Notes: generated by a model from the letters alone, not told the origin. DNA of 64,000 nucleotides from Acetonema longum DSM 6540 (GCF_000219125.1 NZ_AFGF01000040.1:1-64000), one strand, 5' to 3'. Positions 36,370 to 45,933 are shown, counted from the first letter of the stretch. Translations and numbers: made by a program.

Positions 36370-37947
36370 ATGTCTAATCCTGTTTCGGTGCAAAATTCAA
36401 CAGAAAAAGAGAGCTTTTTTCAGCGTTTCCTTAACGTCGTCGAATTTATCGGTAACAAGTTTCCGACTCCCTTTACACTTTTCGCATTATTAGGATTGTT
36501 TGTTTTACTCATTTCCTGGGTTTTTGACGGCACAAGCGTTTCCTTTGTCGGGCAAGGCGGCAAAACCCAGGTGGTCAAGATTTCCAGCTTGTTGACGGCT
36601 GACGGCTTCCGCTATATTCTCACTGACATGATTAAGAATTTTATCAATTTCCCGCCGTTGGGTCTGGTGGTTACCATGATGCTGGCCATGGGTCTGGCCG
36701 AATCCAGTGGATTTATCAGCGCCTTTGTCCGTAAGGTCATGATGGGAGTGCCGCCATGGGCGGTTACCGCCACTGTCATGTTGCTGGGGATCAATGGCAA
36801 TCTAGCTTCCGATGCTTCCATGGTCTTTGTGCCGGCCGCAGCCGCTGCGGTATATGCCGGCATGGGCCGCAATCCCATTTTGGGAATGTCGGTTGCTTTC
36901 GCCGCCACTTCAGCCGGTTTTAGCGCCAATTTCCTGCCTGCCGGCACGGACGCGCTGCTGGCCGGTATTACTCAATCGGCCACTGGCATCGTTCCTCAGA
37001 CAGCCAAGGTAGCGGTTCATCCTCTCATTAACTATTACCTGATGAGTTCTTCAGTGATCATGTTGACGGTTGTCGGCACCCTGGTGGCCGAAAAAGTTGT
37101 GGCCCCCCGCCTGGATAAACTCATGCCCTATATGGACCTTGGAGCTGGCTCCACTGCCGAGCACCGACTGACGCCTGAAGAAAATAAAGGTTTGAAATAT
37201 GCCGGCTGGACCGCCGTGGTGTATATCCTCATCCTGCTGGGCATGCTCATTCCCGAAACCGGTCTGCTGCGCGACCCGAAAACTCACTCGATTCTGCCTG
37301 CGTCGCCTCTGTTAAACGGTATCATCCCTATCCTGTTCTTCTTTTTCCTCTGTATTTCCGTTGCCTTTGGCTATGGCAAGGGCATCATCAAGAAAGAAGG
37401 CGACGCTACCAAATTGATGACCCAAGGCATGGCCGGGTCTCTCAGCTTTATCGTCACTGCCTTTTCCGCCGCCCAGTTTGTGGCCTGGTTTACCAAATCC
37501 AATATCGCCACGATTATGGCGGTTAAAGGCGCCGAGGTATTGAAAGCGTTGGATTTTACCGGAATCCCGCTGATTATCTCTTTCGTCCTGCTGGCGGCAT
37601 TTGTTGACTTGTTTGTAATCAGCGGCTCGGCCAAGTGGCTGGTTCTGGCGCCGGTCTTTGTGCCGATGTTTGGCCTGATTGGTTATGAGCCTGCCTTAAC
37701 CCAGGCAGCCTACCGGATCGGCGAAAGCTCGGTCAACACTGTGACTCCGCTCAACTACTACGTGCCGGTTATGCTGGGCATTATGTCCCGCTACCTGAAG
37801 AGCGAGGAAAAGACCGCCGGCATGGGGACCCTGATGGCCACCCAACTGCCCTATGCGCTTGCTTTCCTGGTATGCTGGACAGCTTGGTTGATCCTGTTTA
37901 TTGTGTTGGACCTGCCGCTGGGCCCTGGCGCCAAGATTTTCTTATAA
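36370..37947 (+). CDS. AbgT family transporter
   Basis: The 525-residue polytopic inner-membrane protein belongs to the AbgT family, which takes up p-aminobenzoyl-glutamate or exports sulfonamides. Family traits include the early FLNVVEFIGNKFPTPFTLF, the re-entrant region NGNLASDASMVFVPAAAAAVYAG and the late SSVNTVTPLNYYVP. It forms an operon with the M20 hydrolase, whose product would act on the imported substrate. GAGGAGG precedes the ATG. Confidence 0.93.
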   Translation: MSNPVSVQNSTEKESFFQRFLNVVEFIGNKFPTPFTLFALLGLFVLLISWVFDGTSVSFVGQGGKTQVVKISSLLTADGFRYILTDMIKNFINFPPLGLVVTMMLAMGLAESSGFISAFVRKVMMGVPPWAVTATVMLLGINGNLASDASMVFVPAAAAAVYAGMGRNPILGMSVAFAATSAGFSANFLPAGTDALLAGITQSATGIVPQTAKVAVHPLINYYLMSSSVIMLTVVGTLVAEKVVAPRLDKLMPYMDLGAGSTAEHRLTPEENKGLKYAGWTAVVYILILLGMLIPETGLLRDPKTHSILPASPLLNGIIPILFFFFLCISVAFGYGKGIIKKEGDATKLMTQGMAGSLSFIVTAFSAAQFVAWFTKSNIATIMAVKGAEVLKALDFTGIPLIISFVLLAAFVDLFVISGSAKWLVLAPVFVPMFGLIGYEPALTQAAYRIGESSVNTVTPLNYYVPVMLGIMSRYLKSEEKTAGMGTLMATQLPYALAFLVCWTAWLILFIVLDLPLGPGAKIFL

Positions 37948-37971
37948 TCTTTTCCCCTTTCCTTTTGCAAA

Positions 37972-38010
37972 CAGACTGCCTGCCGGGAATCCGGCAGGCA
38001 GTCTGTTTCT
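37972..38010 (+). terminator. Intrinsic terminator of the AbgT operon
   Basis: CAGACTGCCTGCCGG pairs perfectly with CCGGCAGGCAGTCTG around GAAT, followed by a TTTCT tract. Confidence 0.85.
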
Positions 38011-38122
38011 GGGCAGGTCTGTATCTTTTGCGGCAGCGCACTTGACTTGACCGGAAAGAACATATATATTAAAAATCATAAATATGACATGGCAAATGAC
38101 AAATGACGGAGGAGAGAAGAAA

Positions 38123-39367
38123 ATGGCGGTTGTGAAACCCTTCTGCGGCTTGCGGCCGGCGCCGGAACTGGCGTCTCGCGTGGCTTCCCTGCCCTATGAC
38201 GTAATGGACTCGGATGAGGCTCGGGCCTTGGTCAAAACGAACCCTTACAGTTTCCTGCGGGTGACAAAATCCGAGGTGGATCTGCCGCCGGAGATCGATA
38301 TTCATTCCCCCCGGGTTTATGAGAAAGCCAAGGACAACCTTGCGGAATTTATCGCCCAAGGAATCCTGCGCCAGGATTCAGAGCCTTGTTTTTATGTGTA
38401 TAAGCAAAAAATGGGGCACCATGTGCAGATTGGTTTGGTGGCAGCGGTTTCGGCGGAAGAATATGAGCATAATATTATCAGGAAACATGAACTGACCCGG
38501 CCAGACAAGGAGCAGGACCGGGTGGATCATATCCGGGCCACCGGTGCTCAGACCGGACCGGTTTTTTTGACCTATAAAGCCACAGATACAGTCAGCGGGT
38601 TGATTGACCAAGCCATGGCCGAACCGCCGGCTTATGATTTTATGACGGAAGACGGCATCAGCCACACTCTTTACCTGGTAGCGGACCGGGCCTTGTGCAG
38701 CCGCATTGAAGCCGCCTTTCAGCAGGTTGACGTTTTGTACATTGCCGACGGCCATCACCGCTCGGCTGCCGCCGCCCGGGTTCGGGAGAGCCTGCGGAAA
38801 AGCAATCCGGGACATAACGGTCAGGAGGAATATAATCGGTTCCTGGCGGTTATTTTCCCTCACGATATGATGCAGATCATGGACTATAACCGGGCAGTGA
38901 CCGATCTGGCCGGAAGGAGCCCGGAAGGTTTTTTGACGGAAATTTCCCGGAAGTTTATCGTGGAACTAAAGGCCGGCGGTGGCGCATATAAACCCTCGGC
39001 TGCCCATACTCTCGGCATGTATCTGGGGGGCTGCTGGTACAAGCTGACGGCGAAACCCAACTCCTTTGATCCGGACGATCCGGTGGGAGCCCTGGATGTA
39101 AGCATCCTGCAAAGGAACCTGTTGGCGCCGCTTCTCGCCATCAAAGATCCCCGCACCGACAAGCGAATCCACTTCGTAGGCGGCATTCGGGGCATGAAGG
39201 AACTGGAACGCCTGGTGGACAGCGGCCGCTATGCCGTAGCCTTTTCCCTCTATCCCACCTCGATTCAGGAACTGATGGCCATTGCCGATGCCGGAGAAAT
39301 CATGCCTCCCAAATCCACCTGGTTTGAGCCGAAGCTGAGGGACGCCATGGTAATCCACTTAATATAA
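38123..39367 (+). CDS. DUF1015 family protein
   Basis: The 414-residue cytoplasmic protein shows the DUF1015 pattern: VVKPFCGLRP at the start, SLPYDVM near residue 23, NPYSFLRVTKSE near residue 40, IRATGAQTGPVFL near residue 140 and the motif ADGHHRSAAAAR near residue 214. The biochemical role is not firmly known. GGAGGAG precedes ATG 38123; an upstream ATG at 38084 has no site. It is followed by gamma-carbonic anhydrase after 125 bp. Confidence 0.87.
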   Translation: MAVVKPFCGLRPAPELASRVASLPYDVMDSDEARALVKTNPYSFLRVTKSEVDLPPEIDIHSPRVYEKAKDNLAEFIAQGILRQDSEPCFYVYKQKMGHHVQIGLVAAVSAEEYEHNIIRKHELTRPDKEQDRVDHIRATGAQTGPVFLTYKATDTVSGLIDQAMAEPPAYDFMTEDGISHTLYLVADRALCSRIEAAFQQVDVLYIADGHHRSAAAARVRESLRKSNPGHNGQEEYNRFLAVIFPHDMMQIMDYNRAVTDLAGRSPEGFLTEISRKFIVELKAGGGAYKPSAAHTLGMYLGGCWYKLTAKPNSFDPDDPVGALDVSILQRNLLAPLLAIKDPRTDKRIHFVGGIRGMKELERLVDSGRYAVAFSLYPTSIQELMAIADAGEIMPPKSTWFEPKLRDAMVIHLI

Positions 39368-39492
39368 TCATAATTACAACATAGTTAACATTTGTCGTAA
39401 TTTGTGGTATCGTAGAATATGATGAAGGAAAGGCCTTCCAGGTCCTCCTTCATCCGATATCAGATACGGATATGGAAACGGAAGGTGAACAT

Positions 39493-40041
39493 ATGATTCA
39501 AGAATTTGAAGGCATTTTGCCTACTTTGGACCCTAAGACGTTTATTGCTGACGGAGCCATGGTGATCGGCGCCGTGACTATGAAAGAATTCAGCAGTGTC
39601 TGGTTTAATACCACTGTCCGGGGCGATGTGAACAAGATTGAGATCGGACGCTACTCCAACGTCCAGGATAACAGTGTGGTGCATGTGGCTGACTCTCTTG
39701 CCACTAAGATCGGCGATTTTGTGACGGTTGGGCATAATGTGGTCGTTCATGGCTGCACCATCGAGGATCATTGCCTGATCGGCATGGGAGCTGTGATTCT
39801 GAATGGCGCGGTCATTGGCAAAGGCAGTATTGTCGCCGCCGGTGCGGTGGTCCGGGAAAATCAGGTTATCCCGCCCTATTCATTGGTTGTCGGTCTCCCG
39901 GCCAAGGTCATAAAATCCATTCCTGAGGAATGGGACAAACTCCACGCCCAGGCGGTCAAATATAAGACCCTCTGGACCGAACGCTATCGCATCCTGCCGG
40001 ATGCGGGCGGCGAACGGTATCATGGGGAAAAAATCGTATAA
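39493..40041 (+). CDS. Gamma-carbonic anhydrase-like hexapeptide-repeat protein
   Basis: The 182-residue protein is a left-handed beta-helix made of hexapeptide repeats, with conserved metal-binding histidines in VVHVADS, VGHNVVVHGCTI and NTTVRGDVNKIEIG. Members are zinc or iron carbonic anhydrases or related acyltransferase-like proteins. AAGGTGA lies 5 nt before ATG 39493, which is preferred over the frame start at 39472. It is an isolated gene. Confidence 0.9.
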   Translation: MIQEFEGILPTLDPKTFIADGAMVIGAVTMKEFSSVWFNTTVRGDVNKIEIGRYSNVQDNSVVHVADSLATKIGDFVTVGHNVVVHGCTIEDHCLIGMGAVILNGAVIGKGSIVAAGAVVRENQVIPPYSLVVGLPAKVIKSIPEEWDKLHAQAVKYKTLWTERYRILPDAGGERYHGEKIV

Positions 40042-40177
40042 TAAGGAAACGGTTTTAGTATCCGGTGGCGGAATGTCATCGGATATTTTTTCTTTGTACG
40101 GAAAAGATATCATAGCTGCGGCAGGATTTGGGCTGCAGTTCGCGAATAGATGGGTAAAATAAAAGGAGGAATGACCG

Positions 40178-41182
40178 TTGGAAATGAGGCGATTGGGGCG
40201 TACCGATATGAAGGTAACCGCCATTAGCTTTGGAGCACTGCCTATACAGCGCTGCAGCATGGATGAGGCGGGACCGGTGCTCCATGCTGCGCTGGACGCA
40301 GGCATTAATTTTTTTGATACAGCCCGGGCTTATACTGACAGTGAGGCCAAAATCGGCCGGTACATTTCATCCCGCCGCAAGGAGTACTACCTGGCTGATA
40401 AGAGCATGGCCCGGACAAAAGCAGGCATACTCAAGGATATTGACATCAGCTTAGGCAATATGAAGACGGATACTATTGATCTGTATCAGATCCATAATAT
40501 TAAAGAGCAGAAAGACTTAGACGCCGTACTGGCTCCCGATGGAGCGCTGGAAGGCCTGAAAGCGGCCCAGGCCGCCGGTAAGATTCGCTTTATCGGCGTA
40601 ACCGGTCACAGCATTCCGCTGCTGATTCAGGCTTTAAGAACTAATGAATTCAGTACGGTACAGGTGCCGTTCAACTGTATTGAAACAGGGGCGCTGGAAG
40701 AACTGTTCCCATTGGCCGACTCCCTGGATATTGGCAAGATTGCCATGAAACCGCTGGGCGGCGGTCAGATTACCAAAACCGAACTGGCTCTCCGGTTTAT
40801 CCTGGCCCATAATGTGGTGGCCATCCCCGGCATGGACGAAGTGAAGCATATCGAAGAAAATTTGGCGCCGGCAAAGCATTTTCGCCCGCTCACTGCGGTT
40901 GAACAGCGGGAACTGGCGGAGGAAGCCAAAACGATCGGCTCCAATTTCTGCCGCCGCTGCGGTTATTGTATGCCCTGCGCCGTGAATATCGATATACCCA
41001 CCACTTTTATTTATCACCTGCAGTATGTCCGCTACGGCATGACCGATGCCATTCCCCAGCGTTACGCCTCCCTGCCGGCCAAAGCCTCGGCCTGCATTGA
41101 ATGCGGCGTTTGTGAGAGCCGCTGCCCCTATGACTTGCCGATTCGGGAGAGGATGAAGAAGGTAGCCGCCGATCTCGGTTAA
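40178..41182 (+). CDS. Aldo/keto reductase with C-terminal ferredoxin domain
   Basis: The 334-residue protein has an aldo/keto reductase barrel (NFFDTARAYTDSE with catalytic Tyr) to about residue 240. A cysteine-rich tail follows with CRRCGYCMPC and CIECGVCESRCP, able to bind two [4Fe-4S] clusters. Such fusions are typical of anaerobes and may take electrons from ferredoxin; the substrate is unknown. TTG at 40178 is preferred because AAGGAGGA lies 7 nt upstream; ATG 40184 is 13 nt away. Its stop overlaps the convergent gene. Confidence 0.9.
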   Translation: MEMRRLGRTDMKVTAISFGALPIQRCSMDEAGPVLHAALDAGINFFDTARAYTDSEAKIGRYISSRRKEYYLADKSMARTKAGILKDIDISLGNMKTDTIDLYQIHNIKEQKDLDAVLAPDGALEGLKAAQAAGKIRFIGVTGHSIPLLIQALRTNEFSTVQVPFNCIETGALEELFPLADSLDIGKIAMKPLGGGQITKTELALRFILAHNVVAIPGMDEVKHIEENLAPAKHFRPLTAVEQRELAEEAKTIGSNFCRRCGYCMPCAVNIDIPTTFIYHLQYVRYGMTDAIPQRYASLPAKASACIECGVCESRCPYDLPIRERMKKVAADLG

Positions 41183-41577
41183 TTTTCCTCCTCAGGCTGT
41201 TGGGGCGTTTCCTCTTGCGGCGGGTCAAATAAGGCCGTTTGCTCCCACAGCTTTGGCGGTTGCTCTGTTTCAGGCTGGCATTCAGGCTGAAGCGGAGCCG
41301 GTGCCAAAGGGAAGTCGGAGGGGCTGGCCGTCATCTCTAGCTCCAGGCCGCCGGTATAGGGCGAAAATGTGTTAAAAACAAATGCATAAAACGTGGCGGC
41401 TGCAGCCGAACATAAACCGAAGAACAAACCGAGAAACATCCCGCCGACGATTCCCAGTACATTTCTTTCCACCAATCCGATGAAGATTCCCAACCCACCG
41501 CCGAAACAGACGCCGGCGGCAAAAAATAAGCGAAAAATCATCGGGCACGGCACACGGGTAATCCGATAAGAAGCCAT
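41179..41577 (-). CDS. Small hypothetical membrane protein
   Basis: The 132-residue protein has two hydrophobic segments at about residues 13-35 and 40-65 with glycine-rich faces. An acidic, Pro/Gln-rich C-terminal tail of about 55 residues ends in EEEN. It is not recognised. GAGGTGG lies 5 nt before ATG 41577. It overlaps the convergent aldo/keto reductase by four bases and is divergent from the flavoprotein gene. Confidence 0.65.
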   Translation of the reverse strand: MASYRITRVPCPMIFRLFFAAGVCFGGGLGIFIGLVERNVLGIVGGMFLGLFFGLCSAAAATFYAFVFNTFSPYTGGLELEMTASPSDFPLAPAPLQPECQPETEQPPKLWEQTALFDPPQEETPQQPEEEN

Positions 41578-41620
41578 TGAGGCCACCTCATTCCCATTAA
41601 ACTTTTCAAGGGGGGATTGT

Positions 41621-42496
41621 ATGTCAGAAACAATTTACGATATCGCGGTTGTCGGCGGTGGGCCGGCCGGACTTTCAGCAGCTTTAACCGGACGGATCCG
41701 CAACAAAAATATTCTGTTGTTCGAACATCTGGATTTTAGCCTGAAACTGCAAAAAGCCCATAAAGTGCATAATTATTTGGGCATACCCGAGATCTCCGGG
41801 AAAGATCTGATGCAACAGTTTGTCGATCATGTCCTGCATTTTGAACCCCATCTGGTCAAACAAAAAGTGGTAAACGTCTTTCCTGCCGGCGAAGGTTTCA
41901 ACCTGCTTACTCCTACCGATGCCTATCAGGCAAAAACTGTCATCCTGGCTACCGGGGTAGTCAGCACCGCCTTGTTTGCCGGGGAACGGGAATATCTGGG
42001 ACGGGGCGTCAGCTACTGCGCTACCTGTGACGGCATGCTGTACCGGAACCGGGATGTGGCCGTGATATCCTATACGGCGGAAGGCGAGCATGAGGCTGAA
42101 TTTTTGGGGGAAATCTGCCGCAATGTATACTATCTGCCTCAGTATAAACCGGAGCAGGAACTTAAGCCGGAGCGGTCCAATATTGTTGTCAGGCAGCAGC
42201 GGCCTCAGAAAATTACCGGCAAGGATACGGTAGGGCAGCTTATTACCGACAAAGAGAGCTTGGATGTAGCCGGCATCTTCATACTGCGCCAGTCTGATCC
42301 GGTGGAGAATATTCTCGCCGGCATCGAACTCAACGGTGAAGTCATCAAGGTCAATCCCGACATGTCAACCAGCATTCCCGGCGTTTTCGCCGCCGGCGAC
42401 TGCACCGGCAAGCCTTTGCAGATATCCCGGGCCACCGGCCAAGGGCTGGTGGCGGTATTGAGCGCCATTAACTATCTCGATATGACAGCCACATGA
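41621..42496 (+). CDS. Thioredoxin-reductase-like flavoprotein lacking an NADPH motif
   Basis: The 291-residue FAD protein has the N-terminal GGGPAGLSAAL motif and the redox pair CATC (Cys133/136) in YCATCDGM as in thioredoxin reductases. The usual NADPH-binding GxGxxA is replaced by AVISYTAEGEHEAEF near residue 148, and no HRRxxxR motif follows. This pattern is known from ferredoxin-linked or otherwise pyridine-nucleotide-independent thioredoxin reductases of clostridia. It probably reduces a thioredoxin with ferredoxin electrons; the donor is inference. AGGGGGGA precedes the ATG. Its 3' end overlaps the convergent gene by 29 bp. Confidence 0.85.
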   Translation: MSETIYDIAVVGGGPAGLSAALTGRIRNKNILLFEHLDFSLKLQKAHKVHNYLGIPEISGKDLMQQFVDHVLHFEPHLVKQKVVNVFPAGEGFNLLTPTDAYQAKTVILATGVVSTALFAGEREYLGRGVSYCATCDGMLYRNRDVAVISYTAEGEHEAEFLGEICRNVYYLPQYKPEQELKPERSNIVVRQQRPQKITGKDTVGQLITDKESLDVAGIFILRQSDPVENILAGIELNGEVIKVNPDMSTSIPGVFAAGDCTGKPLQISRATGQGLVAVLSAINYLDMTAT

Positions 42497-43517
42497 GCCT
42501 GAAGGTAAAATAAAGGGACAGGAGCCCGAAAAAAGGATAAATAGTCCGGAGCAGGGCGGTGAAGCCAAGACCGCTGAAAGCCAGACCGGCGGCAGTAACG
42601 ATGAGCACGCAGCGGTTTAAGGGCCAGCGTCCGACCCCGGCCAACTTATCCGCCGCGCCGTACAGGTTGACGATGGTAGTGGTGTAAATCGCCATCAGCA
42701 GTACCGCCGCATACAGCAGGTAACTGGCCCAATGCTGAGACTGGGCGATGGATAACATAGGCACTTCCGAGGTCACTACCTGAGGGTAGTGGATTAAGAT
42801 GACCGCCGTCAGCCAAAACGCCAGCAAAGTCAATATTAAACCGCCCAATTGTCCGCCTCGTTGGCGGACTGTTTTTTCCGGCGCGGCTTTGCCCAAAGGA
42901 GCCAAAATGCTGGCGCCCAGCACCATATTATAAGAAAGATAAAGCAGCCCGGACAGAATAAACCGCCAGGAAAGCGGTTCCGCTTCGATGAAGAGCAAAG
43001 GTACGGCTTCGACCCCGTGATGCACCAGAGAATAAAAGCTGATTCCCACCGAACAGCAGATCATAACCGGCATCAGCAGCATATTGACCGAGGCGATGCC
43101 CCGGATGCCGCCCATCATGGTGATCAAAAGGGCGACGGTCATGACGGCCAGGCCGGCGGCATAGGGCAGGTTAAAGAAGTCCCGTCCGATGGTGGCTGCC
43201 GCAGCCAGCATGATGCTCAGTCCGCTGAACAAAAAGACAGCGGTGCAAGCATCCAGGATAGCCCCCAGTTTGGGGCCGCAGACATAATACAGGATCTGAT
43301 GATACCCTGTGGCCTGGAGACGGTGCCCCAACTCGATAATATAAGGGCCTAAGCGGAAGAATCCGTAACTGGCAATTGCCAGTCCAATGAGACCATACAA
43401 TCCGTAAGCGGCGAAAAATTGCAGTAATTCCTGGCCTGAGGCAAATCCCGCCCCAATGACGGTGCTTACATAGGTAAAGGCGATCTGTATGCTCGCCAGC
43501 AGTTGGGATCGGCTCAT
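42468..43517 (-). CDS. YkvI-like membrane transporter
   Basis: The 349-residue polytopic protein has about ten membrane segments and begins with TYVSTVIGAGFASGQELLQFF, the LeuT-like unwound first helix typical of the YkvI family of APC-superfamily proteins. No substrate is known. ATG 43517 is chosen because GAGGTG precedes it; the longer frame to 43550 lacks a site. A dispersed repeat copy lies upstream. It is convergent with the flavoprotein. Confidence 0.87.
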   Translation of the reverse strand: MSRSQLLASIQIAFTYVSTVIGAGFASGQELLQFFAAYGLYGLIGLAIASYGFFRLGPYIIELGHRLQATGYHQILYYVCGPKLGAILDACTAVFLFSGLSIMLAAAATIGRDFFNLPYAAGLAVMTVALLITMMGGIRGIASVNMLLMPVMICCSVGISFYSLVHHGVEAVPLLFIEAEPLSWRFILSGLLYLSYNMVLGASILAPLGKAAPEKTVRQRGGQLGGLILTLLAFWLTAVILIHYPQVVTSEVPMLSIAQSQHWASYLLYAAVLLMAIYTTTIVNLYGAADKLAGVGRWPLNRCVLIVTAAGLAFSGLGFTALLRTIYPFFGLLSLYFTFRLMWLSYRDS

Positions 43518-43560
43518 TCCATCACCTCGATTCTCTACGGGAACCCCCAAATCGCTGTGG

Positions 43561-43613
43561 ACCGTTGAAAAGGCTCATCTGCGTCACTTCAGCCTCCTGT
43601 GGGTGCGCCTGGC
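43561..43613 (+). repeat. Dispersed intergenic repeat, copy C (partial)
   Basis: CCGTTGAAAAGGCTCATCTG and the TCACTTCAGCCTCCTGTGGG core match copies A and B. The tail diverges after the core, though a CTAGGTTTGC segment around 43656 resembles the CTAGGTTCGAGG segment beyond copy A. Confidence 0.75.
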
Positions 43614-43691
43614 ATCTGAACTTTTTTTGAACGATCCCAGATTCGAGACTACGGCTAGGTTTGCAACAACTCCTAAATTATATGAAAGAGA

Positions 43692-43715
43692 GACCGCTGC
43701 TAGCAGTCTTTTTTA
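43692..43715 (+). terminator. Short hairpin with T-run before serS
   Basis: GACCGCTGC-TAGCAGTC is a short imperfect hairpin followed by six Ts. It insulates the serS promoter at 43738-43766 from upstream transcription. Confidence 0.5.
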
Positions 43716-43737
43716 GAGCCCAAAAAGCTTGCCAGTA

Positions 43738-43766
43738 TTTACATCCCAGCGTGAATAAGGTAAAAT
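43738..43766 (+). promoter_or_regulatory. Promoter of the serS leader
   Basis: TTTACA (43738-43743) and TAAAAT (43761-43766) are separated by 17 bp. Transcription from about 43773 would include the whole T-box. Confidence 0.65.
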
Positions 43767-43772
43767 AAAAGA

Positions 43773-44020
43773 AAATATACTATGGCTATAGATCATGGTT
43801 AAATGCGGTGAAAAGGCAAGATCGGCAAGTGTTTTTCAGAGAACCGGCGGCTGGTGCAAGCCGGTAATACTACCGGTTATCCACCTTGGAGCGGACGGCG
43901 GTGAGCCGTACGGGAAGGCGCCCGTTACAGCGTGGATGAGCGGACTGGTCGGGTCAACCGGGGTGGCAACGCGGGAATCAATTCTCGTCCCTATAGTGGA
44001 CGGGAGTTTTTTATTTATTG
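43773..44020 (+). promoter_or_regulatory. T-box riboswitch (tRNA-Ser responsive)
   Basis: The leader shows the T-box box GGGTGGCAACGCGG at about 43961, with the UGGC bulge (43964-43967) that pairs with the 3' end of uncharged tRNA-Ser (discriminator G). Stem I carries the CAGAGAACCGGCGG and GCTGGTGCAAGCCGG segments. A likely UCC serine specifier lies at 43880-43882 before ACCTTGGAG. The leader ends in a terminator (CTCGTCC with GGACGGG, then six Ts) near 43990-44015. Uncharged tRNA-Ser should stabilise the antiterminator and switch serS on. Confidence 0.92.
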
Positions 44021-44059
44021 AACGTCAACCAATCTACTATATATCAGGGGGAATCATTA

Positions 44060-45328
44060 ATGTTGGACATGAAATTTGTCAGAGACCATACCGACAAAGT
44101 TGAGACAGCACTTAAAAATCGGGGTGCAGCCGTCAGCCTGGACCAATTCAAGGCACTGGAGAAAGAACGGCGCGAACTTTTATTGGCAGTGGAAACGTTG
44201 AAAAATAACCGCAACACTGTCTCCCAGGAGATCAGTCGGATGAAAAAGGCCGGGGAAAATGCCGACGCAAAGATTTTAGAAATGCGTCAGGTGGGTGACC
44301 GGATCGGGGAACTGGACAATAAAGTAAAAGAGACGGAAGCAGCCTTGGAGAATATCCTGCTGAATATTCCTAACGTGCCCCATGATTCTGTGCCGGTGGG
44401 GCCGAATGAGCACAGCAACAAGGAGATACGCCGCTGGGGCAATCCCCAAAATTTCGAGTTTACACCCAAAGCTCACTGGGATATCGGTGAAAGCCTGGGA
44501 ATTCTGGATTTTGAGCGGGGCGGCAAAGTTACCGGGGCCCGCTTTACCTTCTATCGGGGTCTGGGAGCAAAACTGGAGCGCGCGCTGATTAATTTCATGC
44601 TGGACCTTCATACCGGCAAGCATGGCTACATCGAATTCCTCCCGCCGTTTATCGTCAATAAGGACAGCATGTTCGGCACCGGCCAGCTGCCTAAATTCGC
44701 CGAAGACATGTTTAAGCTGGAAGGACTGGATTATTACCTGATTCCGACCGCCGAAGTACCGGTGACCAACTACCACCGTCAGGAGATTTTGGAGGCTAAG
44801 GATCTGCCTCTATACTATACGGCCTACAGCGCCTGTTTCCGGGCCGAAGCCGGAGCAGCCGGACGGGACACCCGGGGGCTGATCCGCCAGCACCAGTTTA
44901 ACAAAGTGGAACTGGTGAAGTTCAGCTTGCCGGAGCAGTCCTATGATGAACTGGAAAAATTGACGAATAACGCCGAGCAGGTGCTGCAGCTTTTGGGCCT
45001 GCCTTACCGGGTCATGCTGCTTTCCACCGGCGACATGGGTTTTTCCTCGGCGAAAACCTATGATCTGGAAGTTTGGCTGCCCAGCTTTAACGCCTACCGG
45101 GAGATTTCTTCCTGCTCGAATTTCGAAGACTTCCAGGCCCGCCGGGCTGACATCAAGTTCCGCCGGGAGCCTAAAGCCAAGCCGGAATACGTGCATACCC
45201 TGAACGGGTCCGGTGTGGCCATCGGCCGTACCGTGTCGGCTATCCTGGAAAATTACCAGCAGCCGGACGGTTCCGTCATCGTGCCGGAAGCGCTTCGTCC
45301 CTTTATGGGAGTGGATGTCATCCGATAA
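44060..45328 (+). CDS. serS: Serine--tRNA ligase
   Basis: The 422-residue class II aminoacyl-tRNA synthetase has the N-terminal coiled-coil arm (about residues 25-110) and the catalytic core with motif 2 ([20 protein letters not shown]) and motif 3 ([18 protein letters not shown]). It charges tRNA-Ser and also tRNA-Sec, whose gene lies at 48931. GGGGGA lies 7 nt before ATG 44060. Expression is set by the T-box upstream. Confidence 0.97.
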   Translation: MLDMKFVRDHTDKVETALKNRGAAVSLDQFKALEKERRELLLAVETLKNNRNTVSQEISRMKKAGENADAKILEMRQVGDRIGELDNKVKETEAALENILLNIPNVPHDSVPVGPNEHSNKEIRRWGNPQNFEFTPKAHWDIGESLGILDFERGGKVTGARFTFYRGLGAKLERALINFMLDLHTGKHGYIEFLPPFIVNKDSMFGTGQLPKFAEDMFKLEGLDYYLIPTAEVPVTNYHRQEILEAKDLPLYYTAYSACFRAEAGAAGRDTRGLIRQHQFNKVELVKFSLPEQSYDELEKLTNNAEQVLQLLGLPYRVMLLSTGDMGFSSAKTYDLEVWLPSFNAYREISSCSNFEDFQARRADIKFRREPKAKPEYVHTLNGSGVAIGRTVSAILENYQQPDGSVIVPEALRPFMGVDVIR

Positions 45329-45356
45329 CTTACAAAATTACGATTACTCCATTTTA

Positions 45357-45387
45357 ATCCCGCCCGCTTTTTGGCGGGATCTTTTTT
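45357..45387 (+). terminator. Intrinsic terminator of serS
   Basis: ATCCCGCC pairs with GGCGGGAT and is followed by CTTTTTT. Confidence 0.88.
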
Positions 45388-45424
45388 ATGCTATCTCAGA
45401 AAGACCCTCCTTTATCGAGGATCT

Positions 45425-45670
45425 CTAGGCAGGATAGACTAAAATTTGCGCCGCGTCCTCATTACGCAGGGCAATTAAGGTTTCACGGACCAGATAAGCT
45501 GTCGGATTGCCGGCAGGGCTGGTGCGGATGCAGATGATAGCAGTGCCCGGGACAATACCCAGATCCAGCACCCGGCGGCGCAGCAATCCGCTTACTTCGA
45601 TCGAAGCTACTTTGCAGGCTGCGCCCACAGCCAGATTGGACAGTGGAATGGGCTGGGGATTTATATCCAT
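45425..45670 (-). CDS. FeoA-domain protein
   Basis: The 81-residue protein is a single FeoA/SH3-like domain (PLSNLAVGAACKVASIE, RRRVLDLGIVPGTAI). FeoA proteins assist the ferrous-iron transporter FeoB from the cytoplasmic side. No feoB gene is in the window. It is divergent from a second FeoA gene. GGAGG precedes the ATG. Confidence 0.88.
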   Translation of the reverse strand: MDINPQPIPLSNLAVGAACKVASIEVSGLLRRRVLDLGIVPGTAIICIRTSPAGNPTAYLVRETLIALRNEDAAQILVYPA

Positions 45671-45851
45671 TATGTACCTCCGGGATGTTTTCTCTGCTAT
45701 ATGATATGAACCGAAACCTGATTTTTGTCACTGCATCGAGTAAGAAACCCGGTGATAAATGGCGAATGAAGCAGGTATAAACGAAACGAGCCGAGTTTGA
45801 TTGCAGCCGGTTTTACCGGTAGAGATGCCGAAAGGGTTCATGAACGGTCCG

Positions 45852-45880
45852 TTGACAAAGGAGCGGGTAAGGGGTATGAT
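45852..45880 (+). promoter_or_regulatory. Promoter of the plus-strand FeoA gene
   Basis: TTGACA (45852-45857) and TATGAT (45875-45880) are separated by 17 bp, a near-consensus sigma-A promoter about 55 bp before the start. Confidence 0.75.
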
Positions 45881-45933
45881 GAGGATGGATTGAGAATGAA
45901 ATTCAATATCTCGAGAGACAGGGGGAAGAAAAA

